Below, one piece after another: positions 21,652 through 28,921 of a DNA stretch of 31,599 bases (within the stretch, counting starts at the first letter, position 1; each line of letters starts with the position of its first letter). Both the position numbers and the translations under genes were made by a program. Source of the DNA: a virus; the IMG/VR virus record IMGVR_UViG_3300005513_000017, positions 1-31,599 of that record; one strand, 5' to 3'. Under the pieces are notes generated by a model. That model was given only the letters and a program-made list of their open reading frames with translations. It searched no databases and had not been told where the DNA came from.

Positions 21652-23553
21652 CTAGCCCGTATCGCCGTCCGAGCCCGGCGGATCGTATTTCGGGTTCGGG
21701 TTGAGCCGAACGTCGAGGTAGTAGTAGACCGCCCCGGTCTTCTTCTCGTAGCCGAGGGTCGTCAGGCGATCGCCGAAGCTGCGCTGAGAGGCAGGCCGCA
21801 GGCCGTTTACCTCACACCAGTCGGTATAGCTCTTGTAGAGCACGCCGGCCTGCACCTTGGCCTTCGCCTCGCGAACGATCATCGCCTCGCAAAAACCCTC
21901 GACATTGTCGCGCTCGCGCCGATATCCCTCGGTGAAGGCACGCACCTTGGGCGGCACGAAATGCATCAGCCCGTGCTTGAGATAGAGCAGTGCGCCCTCG
22001 ATCAGCCAGTTGAGGATGCCGGACCGCTCGGCCTCGAACCGCGCCAGCATCTCGGGAAACTCGACCCGGTCCGGATCGTCTTCCTTGATCGTCTGCTCCC
22101 ACGGCACGATCAGAACGCGGCGCCAGATGCCGTTATCGGCGCCGGTGATGGTCGGCTTGGTGTTGCCCGATAGCACGGCGACGAAGATCGGCTGGAACTC
22201 GAAAATGTCCTTTTGCAGGAAGCGCGCCGTCATGCGACCGCCGCCCGAAAAGGCCTTCACCAAGTCCTCGCGCAGCGGCGTATTCTTCGGCAGTTCCTCG
22301 ACCAGCACCAGGCGCGTATTGAACAGCCGGGCGATGTCGGGCGAGGCCTGCTGGCCCTGCCGCTGCGTGTCGCCGGTGATGGTGTCGGGCGACACCGTGG
22401 TGCGGTACGTGCCGGCGACGCCGCCGATCGCCTCGAGGAAAGCTGACTTGCCGTTGCCGCCGGTGCCGAAGTGATAAAACACCTTCTGGGCACCGTTGCC
22501 GCCGATCAGCATGGCGTAGGCGGTCGAGACCTGCAGGAAGAGCTGCATCGCCTTTTCCGGCTGCATGCGATCGAGGAATTTCTGCAGGCCCGGGCATGTC
22601 GCTTCAGGATCATAGGCGACGTCCGCGAGCTTGGTGATCATGTCGTCGCGGTTGTGCGGCCGTAGCTCGACCTGGCCGACATAGCGCGGCTTGACGTCGT
22701 CGCCATCTAGGTCCTGTTCCGGATCGGCCTGGCGCGAAAATACTAGCGTGCCGGTCTGTGTGTTGAAACGAAAATGATCGGCATCAAGCAGCTTGGCAGG
22801 GCTCGATTTGAGGCTCATCGCCTGCTGCAGCATGGCCGAGGTGCGGCCTGCATTGCCCGATGTCACCGCAAAGGCGCGCCGCTTGCTGCGCCGGGCCGTC
22901 ACCGCCTTCTTGAGTTCTGCTGCCCGGTCGATGGTTTCGCTCTGACCAGGCGTGCGCTCTTCCGGCTTGATCTTGCGGAACTTCTCCGCGAGGTCGAGCA
23001 GCTTCTGCTGCTGCGGTGTCGCCTCGATATAGGGCACCTCGAGCTTGATCTTGTCGACCAGGTCCTGCGCCATCAGCCGCACCTGCAGCTCGCCCTCGTC
23101 GCGCTCCCAATGCGTGCCGCGCCACGTCAGCCAGCCGAGTCCGGTGACATATTGCAGGTTCGGGCCGAACCAGGCGACGAGGCGCCGGGCGTTGTCACGG
23201 TCATTCTGGTCCAGCTCGGCGCAGAAGCGCAGGATTTCGCCCATCACCTCGTCGACAGTGGGCGGCTTGGCATCTTCGTCGCCGAAGTAGTTCGAGAAGT
23301 CCGCGCCGTCGTCATCGCCCGGCTCTTCGCCGGCTTCGTTATGCGCTGACGTTTCGCTCTGCATGCCGGGCACGGCCGAGGGATCAAACGCGTCGTCTGC
23401 CGGTGGCTCGGCCTTGGCCTTGCGCGGCCTCGAGCGTTTCGGCTTGTCCTTGCCGCCCTCGATCACGGTCAGCTTGCGCTTGCCGCTGATCGTCGCCTTC
23501 ACCGCCTCCGGCCCGCTTTTCGGGTCGTCGGGCGGTTCCCCCTGGTCTGTCAA
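21652..23553 (-). CDS. D5/P4-family helicase-primase (SF3 helicase)
   Basis: The protein is 633 aa. Residues 1-100 are a charged, disordered leader with a Lys/Arg-rich patch (KPKRSRPRKAKAE). Residues 100-300 include the D5 N-terminal type segment (LGWLTWRGTHWERDEGELQ). The SF3 AAA+ helicase follows: Walker A GTGGNGKS at 363-370, Walker B-like RLVLVEELP near 414-422, and sensor-like VLSGNTKPTI with WRRVLIVPW. The C-terminus is a winged-helix-like segment. Family knowledge: P4/D5 proteins unwind DNA at the origin, often with a separate primase; here the CHC2/Toprim gene lies directly upstream, with 9 bases between. The region after its stop holds iteron-like repeats, a possible origin. Confidence 0.9.
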   Translation of the reverse strand: MTDQGEPPDDPKSGPEAVKATISGKRKLTVIEGGKDKPKRSRPRKAKAEPPADDAFDPSAVPGMQSETSAHNEAGEEPGDDDGADFSNYFGDEDAKPPTVDEVMGEILRFCAELDQNDRDNARRLVAWFGPNLQYVTGLGWLTWRGTHWERDEGELQVRLMAQDLVDKIKLEVPYIEATPQQQKLLDLAEKFRKIKPEERTPGQSETIDRAAELKKAVTARRSKRRAFAVTSGNAGRTSAMLQQAMSLKSSPAKLLDADHFRFNTQTGTLVFSRQADPEQDLDGDDVKPRYVGQVELRPHNRDDMITKLADVAYDPEATCPGLQKFLDRMQPEKAMQLFLQVSTAYAMLIGGNGAQKVFYHFGTGGNGKSAFLEAIGGVAGTYRTTVSPDTITGDTQRQGQQASPDIARLFNTRLVLVEELPKNTPLREDLVKAFSGGGRMTARFLQKDIFEFQPIFVAVLSGNTKPTITGADNGIWRRVLIVPWEQTIKEDDPDRVEFPEMLARFEAERSGILNWLIEGALLYLKHGLMHFVPPKVRAFTEGYRRERDNVEGFCEAMIVREAKAKVQAGVLYKSYTDWCEVNGLRPASQRSFGDRLTTLGYEKKTGAVYYYLDVRLNPNPKYDPPGSDGDTG

Positions 23554-23562
23554 AATCCGCCC

Positions 23563-24630
23563 CTATGCCTGCGCCGCCACCAGGCTGTTCAAATCGCGCC
23601 CGCCGGCGAGCGGCGGGGTTGCAAAGCATTCGAGTGCGGGCCTCGCCTCGCGGATGCGCGCAAAACCCTTGGCCAGCTTGGGCAGGGATTCGGCCTCGTC
23701 GGTCAGATAGACCAGCTCCTGGCAGCAGTCGGGCGGCACGAAGAAATCGGCCATGTTGCCGAGCGCGACGCCGGCCCAATAGGCGGTGTCCGGCTCGAAG
23801 GCATGCGCGTAGGCAGTAAGCGTCGTCTCGATCCCCTCGCCCATCACGATGCGGTGCGGCGCTTCGGGCGTGAATAGCCGGATGGCCCCGCCCTTCCAGC
23901 TGCCGCGCACCTTCTTGGCCGATCGCGGCCGGCCCTTGTCGTCGGGGAGCAGCACCAGCTTGCCCTTGGGCTGCTCGAGGTCGATCCAGGTCTGGTGCGC
24001 GCCGATGAACTTTCCATCCGGCTGTTGCACGCCGCAGATCATGGCCGGGCCGCTGTGCAGCACCTTGCCGTCGTCCCAATAGGGATGCTCGGGGATCCAT
24101 CGGATGTGGAGCTGTGCCGCCCAGTCGGGGGCGCGGAAGTCGATCCGGCCGCCATCGAGCCCGCGGACCAATGCGAGGTAGGCGCCGACGATACCGCCTG
24201 GCGCCACCGGCACCGTGCGCCTGAGGATGGCGCGGCCGTCCGCGATCGCCCGCTCCCGATACATGTTGGCCTGGCGCTCGCGCTCACGCTCGGCCGCCTC
24301 GGCCTGCGTCCGCAGCTCGGCCATGCGCGTCTCAGCGACCGGGTCGGCGGCCTTGCGGCCGGTGATCCGTTCGCAGGCGACGACGAACGTCACGCCCTCG
24401 GTTTGCATTACCAGGTCGATGACGCCCGAGCCCTTGATGTCGCAGCGACGGCAGAGGAAGACGTTCTCGCGCACGTTGATGGCGAATCGGTCTTTGCCGC
24501 CGCATTGCGGACATGGGCCAACCAGTTCGGTGGTGCCTGTGAGCTTCCAGCGCTTCTGGATTGCCCAGCTGCGGCAGCTCGTCTGCATCGCCTCGTCGCG
24601 CAGCGCCGTGAGTTCGGGCGACATGGTCAT
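23563..24630 (-). CDS. DNA primase with CHC2-type zinc finger and Toprim domain
   Basis: The protein is 355 aa. The zinc finger has Cys40/Cys43 (CPQCGGKDRF) and Cys60/Cys63 (CRRC), followed by GSGVIDLVMQTEGVTF as in DnaG-type CHC2 domains. Residues 95-135 are a charged helix. The Toprim part has the invariant Glu in VMGEGIETTLTA (Glu265) and an acidic site near VYLTDEAES. It ends DLNSLVAAQA. Family knowledge: such short Toprim primases make RNA primers and work with a D5-type helicase encoded next door. The start is taken at 24630; Met3 is an equally good alternative. The neighbouring plus-strand gene at 24702 diverges from it. Confidence 0.9.
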   Translation of the reverse strand: MTMSPELTALRDEAMQTSCRSWAIQKRWKLTGTTELVGPCPQCGGKDRFAINVRENVFLCRRCDIKGSGVIDLVMQTEGVTFVVACERITGRKAADPVAETRMAELRTQAEAAERERERQANMYRERAIADGRAILRRTVPVAPGGIVGAYLALVRGLDGGRIDFRAPDWAAQLHIRWIPEHPYWDDGKVLHSGPAMICGVQQPDGKFIGAHQTWIDLEQPKGKLVLLPDDKGRPRSAKKVRGSWKGGAIRLFTPEAPHRIVMGEGIETTLTAYAHAFEPDTAYWAGVALGNMADFFVPPDCCQELVYLTDEAESLPKLAKGFARIREARPALECFATPPLAGGRDLNSLVAAQA

Positions 24631-24701
24631 GTCGGCCCCTGTCCTTGACGGCGGTCGGAATCAAGCGGACGATTCAATTCCGCATTTGAGGGGATGCAAC
24701 G

Positions 24702-24902
24702 ATGGTTAGGGCTGATGACGTGGCGGCGGTGGAGCGCGAATTTGCGCTCGGCAGCCGCACCAAGGAACTTGCCGAACGGGCGGAGGCCTTGGCCGATGCC
24801 TTGGCGAAAGACCCGAATTCTTCCGACATTGCCGCGCCCGGCTTGATACGCTTCCGCTTGATGGCCATTGCCACGGCGATCCGAAGCGCGGCTATCGAGT
24901 AG
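24702..24902 (+). CDS. Small helical protein on the opposite strand, unknown function
   Basis: The protein is 66 aa, reading MVRADDVAAVEREFALGS at the start, then a heptad-like helix (ELAERAEALADALAKD), then PGLIRFRLMAIATAIRS. It looks like two helices with a short loop, with no membrane segment or signal peptide. GGGG lies 8 bases before the ATG, and third codon positions are mostly G or C in this frame, which supports real coding. Competing minus-strand frames over the same bases have no sensible composition. It diverges from the primase gene and converges with the TSCPD gene (stops 11 bases apart). I know no family for it. Confidence 0.6.
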   Translation: MVRADDVAAVEREFALGSRTKELAERAEALADALAKDPNSSDIAAPGLIRFRLMAIATAIRSAAIE

Positions 24903-24913
24903 CGGCTTCATTC

Positions 24914-25339
24914 TCACGCCTCGCTCGCCAGCGCGTCGAGCACAGTGCCGACGATCGTCGACGGCACCTCGACCACCCGGCCCATGAGGTTCGCGTCCTC
25001 GCGCGCCACGGCGTGGCGCATCGCATCGAGCGGCGCGCCGTATTGCAGGGCAAGCGAGATCAGGATCGCGATGTCGTGCCCCAGCGCCTTGGTCAGCGCG
25101 CTCTTCTTCCGCTCGCCGCTGCGGTCGGGATAATCGATGAACACCTCTGCGATGCGCCCGTCGTCATGGCGGCCGATGCTTACGAGCATCATTTCCTCAA
25201 CCTCGCCATGTGGGCCACGGTGCACGTGCGCGACCTCGATCGCGTCAGCAGCGCGCCGGTCAGCTAGCCGCTCGCGATAGCGTGGCAGCTCGGCCGCCAC
25301 GAGCTTCTGCTCCTCGCTGAGATCATCCCAGGACAGCAT
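24914..25339 (-). CDS. TSCPD-domain protein (similar to C-terminus of class II ribonucleotide reductase)
   Basis: The protein is 141 aa. The N-terminus ELPRYRERLADRRAADAIEV is followed by GRIAEVFIDYPDRSGE, then LGHDIAILISLALQYGAPLD and AMRHAVARED, ending PSTIVGTVLDAL. This matches the small C-terminal (TSCPD-like) segment of adenosylcobalamin-dependent ribonucleotide reductase. Stand-alone copies are common in Rhizobiales phages as I recall them. The catalytic barrel of the reductase is absent, so it cannot be a reductase alone; a regulatory or decoy role for nucleotide metabolism is possible but unproven. The start overlaps the end of the next small gene by 17 bases. Confidence 0.75.
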   Translation of the reverse strand: MLSWDDLSEEQKLVAAELPRYRERLADRRAADAIEVAHVHRGPHGEVEEMMLVSIGRHDDGRIAEVFIDYPDRSGERKKSALTKALGHDIAILISLALQYGAPLDAMRHAVAREDANLMGRVVEVPSTIVGTVLDALASEA

Positions 25340-25544
25340 GCTTCGCCTCCTCGATCCTGAGGAGCTTCACCGCCGAGATCAGGCCTTCCGCCAGCGTGAG
25401 GTTGCCGAGCGGCGGCGTCAGCGGCCGCTGCCGGCTGGCATCGCAGATTGCGCCAGTTGCATCGACATGCAGCGAAGGCACATCAAGGTCGAGATCGGCC
25501 AGCATCCGGGCGAAGCGCCGGCGATGGAACGCGGCTGTCATCAT
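25323..25544 (-). CDS. Small hypothetical protein in the early operon
   Basis: The protein is 73 aa from MMTAAFHRRRFARML, ending LRIEEAKHAVLG. The start at 25544 is chosen because it overlaps the upstream stop as ATGA; the second ATG directly after is also possible. It has a basic N-terminus, then ADLDLDVPSLHVDATG, and a helical C-terminus. No family is recognised. Overlap with both neighbours and codon style fit a real member of the early translational unit. Confidence 0.55.
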   Translation of the reverse strand: MMTAAFHRRRFARMLADLDLDVPSLHVDATGAICDASRQRPLTPPLGNLTLAEGLISAVKLLRIEEAKHAVLG

Positions 25545-25969
25545 GCCCAAGCCGCCAACTGGTCGATCACCTCGCCGATCGAGACGCAGATCGACGACGC
25601 CATCAGCGCCATCAGCTCCGGCTCTTCCCCGTCGCGGGTCAGAATGATGGTCTTCTTGCCGGCGCCGGCGCACCAACCGAGTTCGAGGTGGGCCGAGCGT
25701 CCGCATGGCAACACCAGCACGCATACATCGGCCCATTGCATGGCGCCAAAGTCGGAGGCGAAGCCTTCCTGCGCCCGCGGGTGCTGCAGCTTGGCCCGGT
25801 AGTCCGCCGCGCGCCACGACTTCCATTCCGGGTCGATTTCCGACCAGGCGAAGCCAGTCGACTGCGGCGGATTGCGGAAGTCATAAACCTCGTGACCGGC
25901 CTGCCGAAGCATTTCGACGGCGGCCGGCTGGTCCGGATTGCGCCAGCTTGAGGCGAGATAGATCTTCAT
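25541..25969 (-). CDS. Nucleoside 2-deoxyribosyltransferase-like protein
   Basis: The protein is 142 aa from MKIYLASSWRNPDQ; ATGA overlap with the upstream gene fixes this start. The fold pattern is that of the nucleoside deoxyribosyltransferase superfamily: first strand KIYLASSW, then GHEVYDFRNPP, MQWADVCVLVLPCG and RSAHLELGW with Glu96 at the usual nucleophile position, then GKKTIIL. Family knowledge: such enzymes swap or cleave bases on deoxynucleosides; similar phage proteins have been proposed in base modification or nucleotide salvage. The gene lies in a cluster with two DNA methyltransferase genes and a TSCPD protein, so nucleotide or DNA modification is a fair guess. The substrate cannot be read from sequence. 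Confidence 0.7.
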   Translation of the reverse strand: MKIYLASSWRNPDQPAAVEMLRQAGHEVYDFRNPPQSTGFAWSEIDPEWKSWRAADYRAKLQHPRAQEGFASDFGAMQWADVCVLVLPCGRSAHLELGWCAGAGKKTIILTRDGEEPELMALMASSICVSIGEVIDQLAAWA

Positions 25970-28647
25970 GCCTTTTCCCCTTCGTTCTCGATGCCCATGA
26001 GGTCGAAGAGGCTCGGCGTCGCCAGCTCGCGCGCCGCCTCCTCGACGTAGCCGACGCCGTCGGCGAAATAGGTGGGTGACAGCTCGATGCCGATGCCCTG
26101 CCGCTTGAGCTTCAGCGCGCGGTAGGGAACCGTCATGATGCCGCCGAACGGGTCGAGCACCGTCTCGCCGGGCATCGAGTATTGCGCGATCGCCCGGTCG
26201 ACGATGTCGAACTGCAGCGGGCAGAGGTGCATTTCCCGACCGGCGGCCTGCTGCTCGCCGTTGAGGGTGCGCATGCGCGTCACGTCCGACCAGATGTCGG
26301 GATGGCCCGAATGCGGCGGCAGCAGCATGAAGGTCGAGGGTAGCGCGCCGCGCTCTTCCAGTGCCTCGCACAACCCGACATGGTTGGCGAAGCTATAGAC
26401 GTTGGTCAGGTTGAACTGCCGCCACACCTTGTAGATGACGTTGGCATCGAGCCCGACCACCTCTTCGGGCGCCAGCAGCCGGTTGCCGTCCGAGCGCATG
26501 AAGCCGTGCGCATCGAGCTGCCAGCGCGCACGCGAGTAGCCATCCGGGTGCCGCCAGGCGCCGCCCTCCGGCTCAGCCGGGCCAACCTCCCAGCCCTTGG
26601 CGCTCCATTCCTTCTTGTCCTTGTGCACCGGCCGGTCGGCGTAGCCGTCGGAACTGTCGGACGGCGGCCGCCGGAAGATCAGCAGATATTCGGGCAATCC
26701 GGCGCCCATGCGCGAGCCATCCTTGCATTGCTCGCTCCACCCCAGCCGATAGGTCTGGTTGTTCTCGCGCACCACATCGGTGGCGATCGTCTTGCGGGCG
26801 AGGAAGGCGAAGCCATGTCGAGTGAAGGCCGCCGTGCACTGATCGGAGAACGGCGCCACGGTCTGGAAACCGAGGCCGGTCATGCCGCCCGGCACGATCC
26901 GGTCCTTGACATGGATAGCGGCGACCCGCCCGGGCTCGAGCACCCGCAGCAGTTGCGGGATCAGGAAATCCATCTGCGCCCAGAAATGCGCATCATTGTC
27001 GGTGTGGCCGAAGTCGGCGTAATTCGGCGAATACTCATACTGGGTCGAAAACGGGATCGAGGTGACGATCAGCTGCACGCTGGCATCGGCCATGCGCTGC
27101 GTCTCGGCCACGCAATCGTTATTGACCAGCCGATAGCCAGGCGCTGCGACTTCCCGCCGATCGATGCCCATGCCGCGCGTCAGGCTTTTCGCCATGGCCG
27201 CTTCGCTCAGTCCGTACTCGCGGATAATCCCGGCCATGATCGCCATCTGGTCGTCATGCCGGCGCCACTTGGCCTCGAGCGTGTCGCGCACCGGCCTCTC
27301 GGCCTCGGTGTAGATCAGGTCGATCCGCACCGGTCGCGCCTGCAGGAATCTGTAGGTCCGATGGATCGCCTGGATCAGGTCGTTGAACTTGAACCCGATG
27401 CCGAGAAACACTTCGCGGGCGCAGTGCCGTTGGAAATTGCTGCCAGAGCCGAGCATCGACGGCTTGCCGCCGATCTCGACAACGTGCCCATCGGCAAAGC
27501 CGCCGACGATCGCTTCCCGCTCGTCGAGGTCCTGAGAGCCATAGACGGTGGCAAGTCCGGGGATGGCGTCTTCCAGCGCCTCCCGTTCGGCCTCGAGGTC
27601 GTGCCAGATCACTCGGTGTTCGTCAGGTTCGGCCGCGCGCAACTCGAGGAGCTTGGTGATCCGGCTGTCGGTGCTCTCGCGCTTCTCCCGCGCCGCCTCT
27701 CGCAGCGATGCGGCGGCGTTGCGCAGCAACCGCTTCTGGCCGTTCTTCTCCTCGCCAGCCTTGGCGTGGTCCGAAGAGATTTCGTGCCACACCACCTCGA
27801 GCGGCGGCAGGGCGTAGCCCTCGTCGGAGAAGCCGAGGTCCGAGGGCCGCTGCACGAACAGGCCCCAGCTCGCGACCCACAGCCAGAACTCCCGTTCCTT
27901 GTGCGGATGGATCGTGAGCTTATCAGCCTGCTCGGAATTCCGCTTGAAGAACCGGGTCTTGGCCTGGCCGACGTCCATCACCTCAAGGAAAGCCGAATAG
28001 GCCAGCATTTCGATGTATTCGTTCGGCGAGGGTGTCGCGGTGGCGACGAACTTGTAGCGGATGCCGTCGAACAGCCGCATGAACTCGCGGAACGTCTTGG
28101 TGCCGCCGAAGCCGCGGAGACACGAGGCCTCGTCGAGCGATGTGGCAACGAAGGCGCGGGGATCTAGCTTGCCGTCCCGCACCGGCTCGTAATTGGTGAT
28201 GTGAAGCCAGCCGGGCCGCGCTTCTTCGATCGAGCGAATGAACTTCAGATCGATCCGCCGCTCCGGCCGATCGGCCAGCCAGGCGGCCAGCTCGGCCCGC
28301 TGCGCATCGGTGATGCTCGGATCGTCGCCGGTCATCAGCACGTGCGCATCGCGGAAGAATTCGCGGCGCACGCCGAGCGGCGCGCAGATCAATCCCATGG
28401 CGCCGGCCGTGCCGGGCAGTTCCCGCGCCACCACCAGGCGCAGCAGCTCGAGCTGCATGAACGTCTTGCCGAGACCGAAGGCGGCGAAGATGGCGCGCCG
28501 GCCACCGGCTGCCGCCCAGCGGACAATCGCCCGCTGATGCGGCTTCAGCAGCGGATTGATGTCGGCATCCTCGACGGCAAAGCCGCCGATCGGCGCCATC
28601 ACCACTTTGGCCGAGAGGAACTCTTGGTAGGCCACGGGGAGGTTCAA
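25966..28647 (-). CDS. SF2 (SNF2/DEAD-like) helicase fused to a DNA methyltransferase
   Basis: The protein is 893 aa in two parts. Residues about 30-440 are an SF2 helicase/ATPase: Walker A FGLGKTF (58-62 core), DEAS (172-175), motif III VATATPSPNE (201-210) and a motif VI-like QAIHRTYR (427-434). Residues about 505-893 are an amino-methyltransferase of circularly permuted (beta-like) order: motif IV TSIPF (530-534) comes first, and motif I VLDPFGG near 830-836 comes near the C-terminus, followed by KRQGIGIELSPTYF. Family knowledge: helicase-methylase fusions occur in phages and may protect phage DNA while moving along it. SIPF replaces the usual (D/N/S)PP(Y/F) motif, so activity needs testing. 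It overlaps the next gene as ATGA. A small plus-strand gene diverges from its start. Confidence 0.85.
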   Translation of the reverse strand: MNLPVAYQEFLSAKVVMAPIGGFAVEDADINPLLKPHQRAIVRWAAAGGRRAIFAAFGLGKTFMQLELLRLVVARELPGTAGAMGLICAPLGVRREFFRDAHVLMTGDDPSITDAQRAELAAWLADRPERRIDLKFIRSIEEARPGWLHITNYEPVRDGKLDPRAFVATSLDEASCLRGFGGTKTFREFMRLFDGIRYKFVATATPSPNEYIEMLAYSAFLEVMDVGQAKTRFFKRNSEQADKLTIHPHKEREFWLWVASWGLFVQRPSDLGFSDEGYALPPLEVVWHEISSDHAKAGEEKNGQKRLLRNAAASLREAAREKRESTDSRITKLLELRAAEPDEHRVIWHDLEAEREALEDAIPGLATVYGSQDLDEREAIVGGFADGHVVEIGGKPSMLGSGSNFQRHCAREVFLGIGFKFNDLIQAIHRTYRFLQARPVRIDLIYTEAERPVRDTLEAKWRRHDDQMAIMAGIIREYGLSEAAMAKSLTRGMGIDRREVAAPGYRLVNNDCVAETQRMADASVQLIVTSIPFSTQYEYSPNYADFGHTDNDAHFWAQMDFLIPQLLRVLEPGRVAAIHVKDRIVPGGMTGLGFQTVAPFSDQCTAAFTRHGFAFLARKTIATDVVRENNQTYRLGWSEQCKDGSRMGAGLPEYLLIFRRPPSDSSDGYADRPVHKDKKEWSAKGWEVGPAEPEGGAWRHPDGYSRARWQLDAHGFMRSDGNRLLAPEEVVGLDANVIYKVWRQFNLTNVYSFANHVGLCEALEERGALPSTFMLLPPHSGHPDIWSDVTRMRTLNGEQQAAGREMHLCPLQFDIVDRAIAQYSMPGETVLDPFGGIMTVPYRALKLKRQGIGIELSPTYFADGVGYVEEAARELATPSLFDLMGIENEGEKA

Positions 28648-28685
28648 CGCTTGCCTCCGGCCGTCGACGGCGCAATCTTGGTGAA

Positions 28686-28916
28686 ATGACCAAGCAAGAA
28701 GCCACCCGACGCGTAATCCTGTCGCGCCGAACCTATTTCGGCTGGAGAGACGTCCCTCCCATGGGACGCGTTGAGGACACGCTCCGAATGATCAATGAGG
28801 AGGTCGTGGTGTTGGGGAGCATCGCAACGGCCTTTCCCGAAAAGGCAGGGACCATCGGCCTGTTGATCCAAGACTGGAAGACCATGAGCGAGGAGCAGCG
28901 GCGCAAGGCGAACTGA
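28686..28916 (+). CDS. Small hypothetical protein on the opposite strand
   Basis: The protein is 76 aa. It starts MTKQEATRRVILSRRTYFG, then VPPMGRVEDTLRMINEEVVV, and ends LIQDWKTMSEEQRRKAN. Soluble and mixed-charge, it looks like a helical protein. The reading frame has balanced, protein-like composition, while the minus-strand frame over the same bases does not. The ribosome-binding site is weak (TTGGTGAA). It diverges from the helicase-methyltransferase gene (start 38 bases away) and converges on the cytosine methyltransferase gene (stops 6 bases apart). No family is recognised; a regulator of either neighbour is one possibility. Confidence 0.6.
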   Translation: MTKQEATRRVILSRRTYFGWRDVPPMGRVEDTLRMINEEVVVLGSIATAFPEKAGTIGLLIQDWKTMSEEQRRKAN

Positions 28917-28921
28917 GGGTT

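Noticed and set aside
26380-28167. 595-codon open frame on the plus strand
   Set aside because: Antisense to the helicase-methyltransferase fusion, which has conserved motifs throughout.
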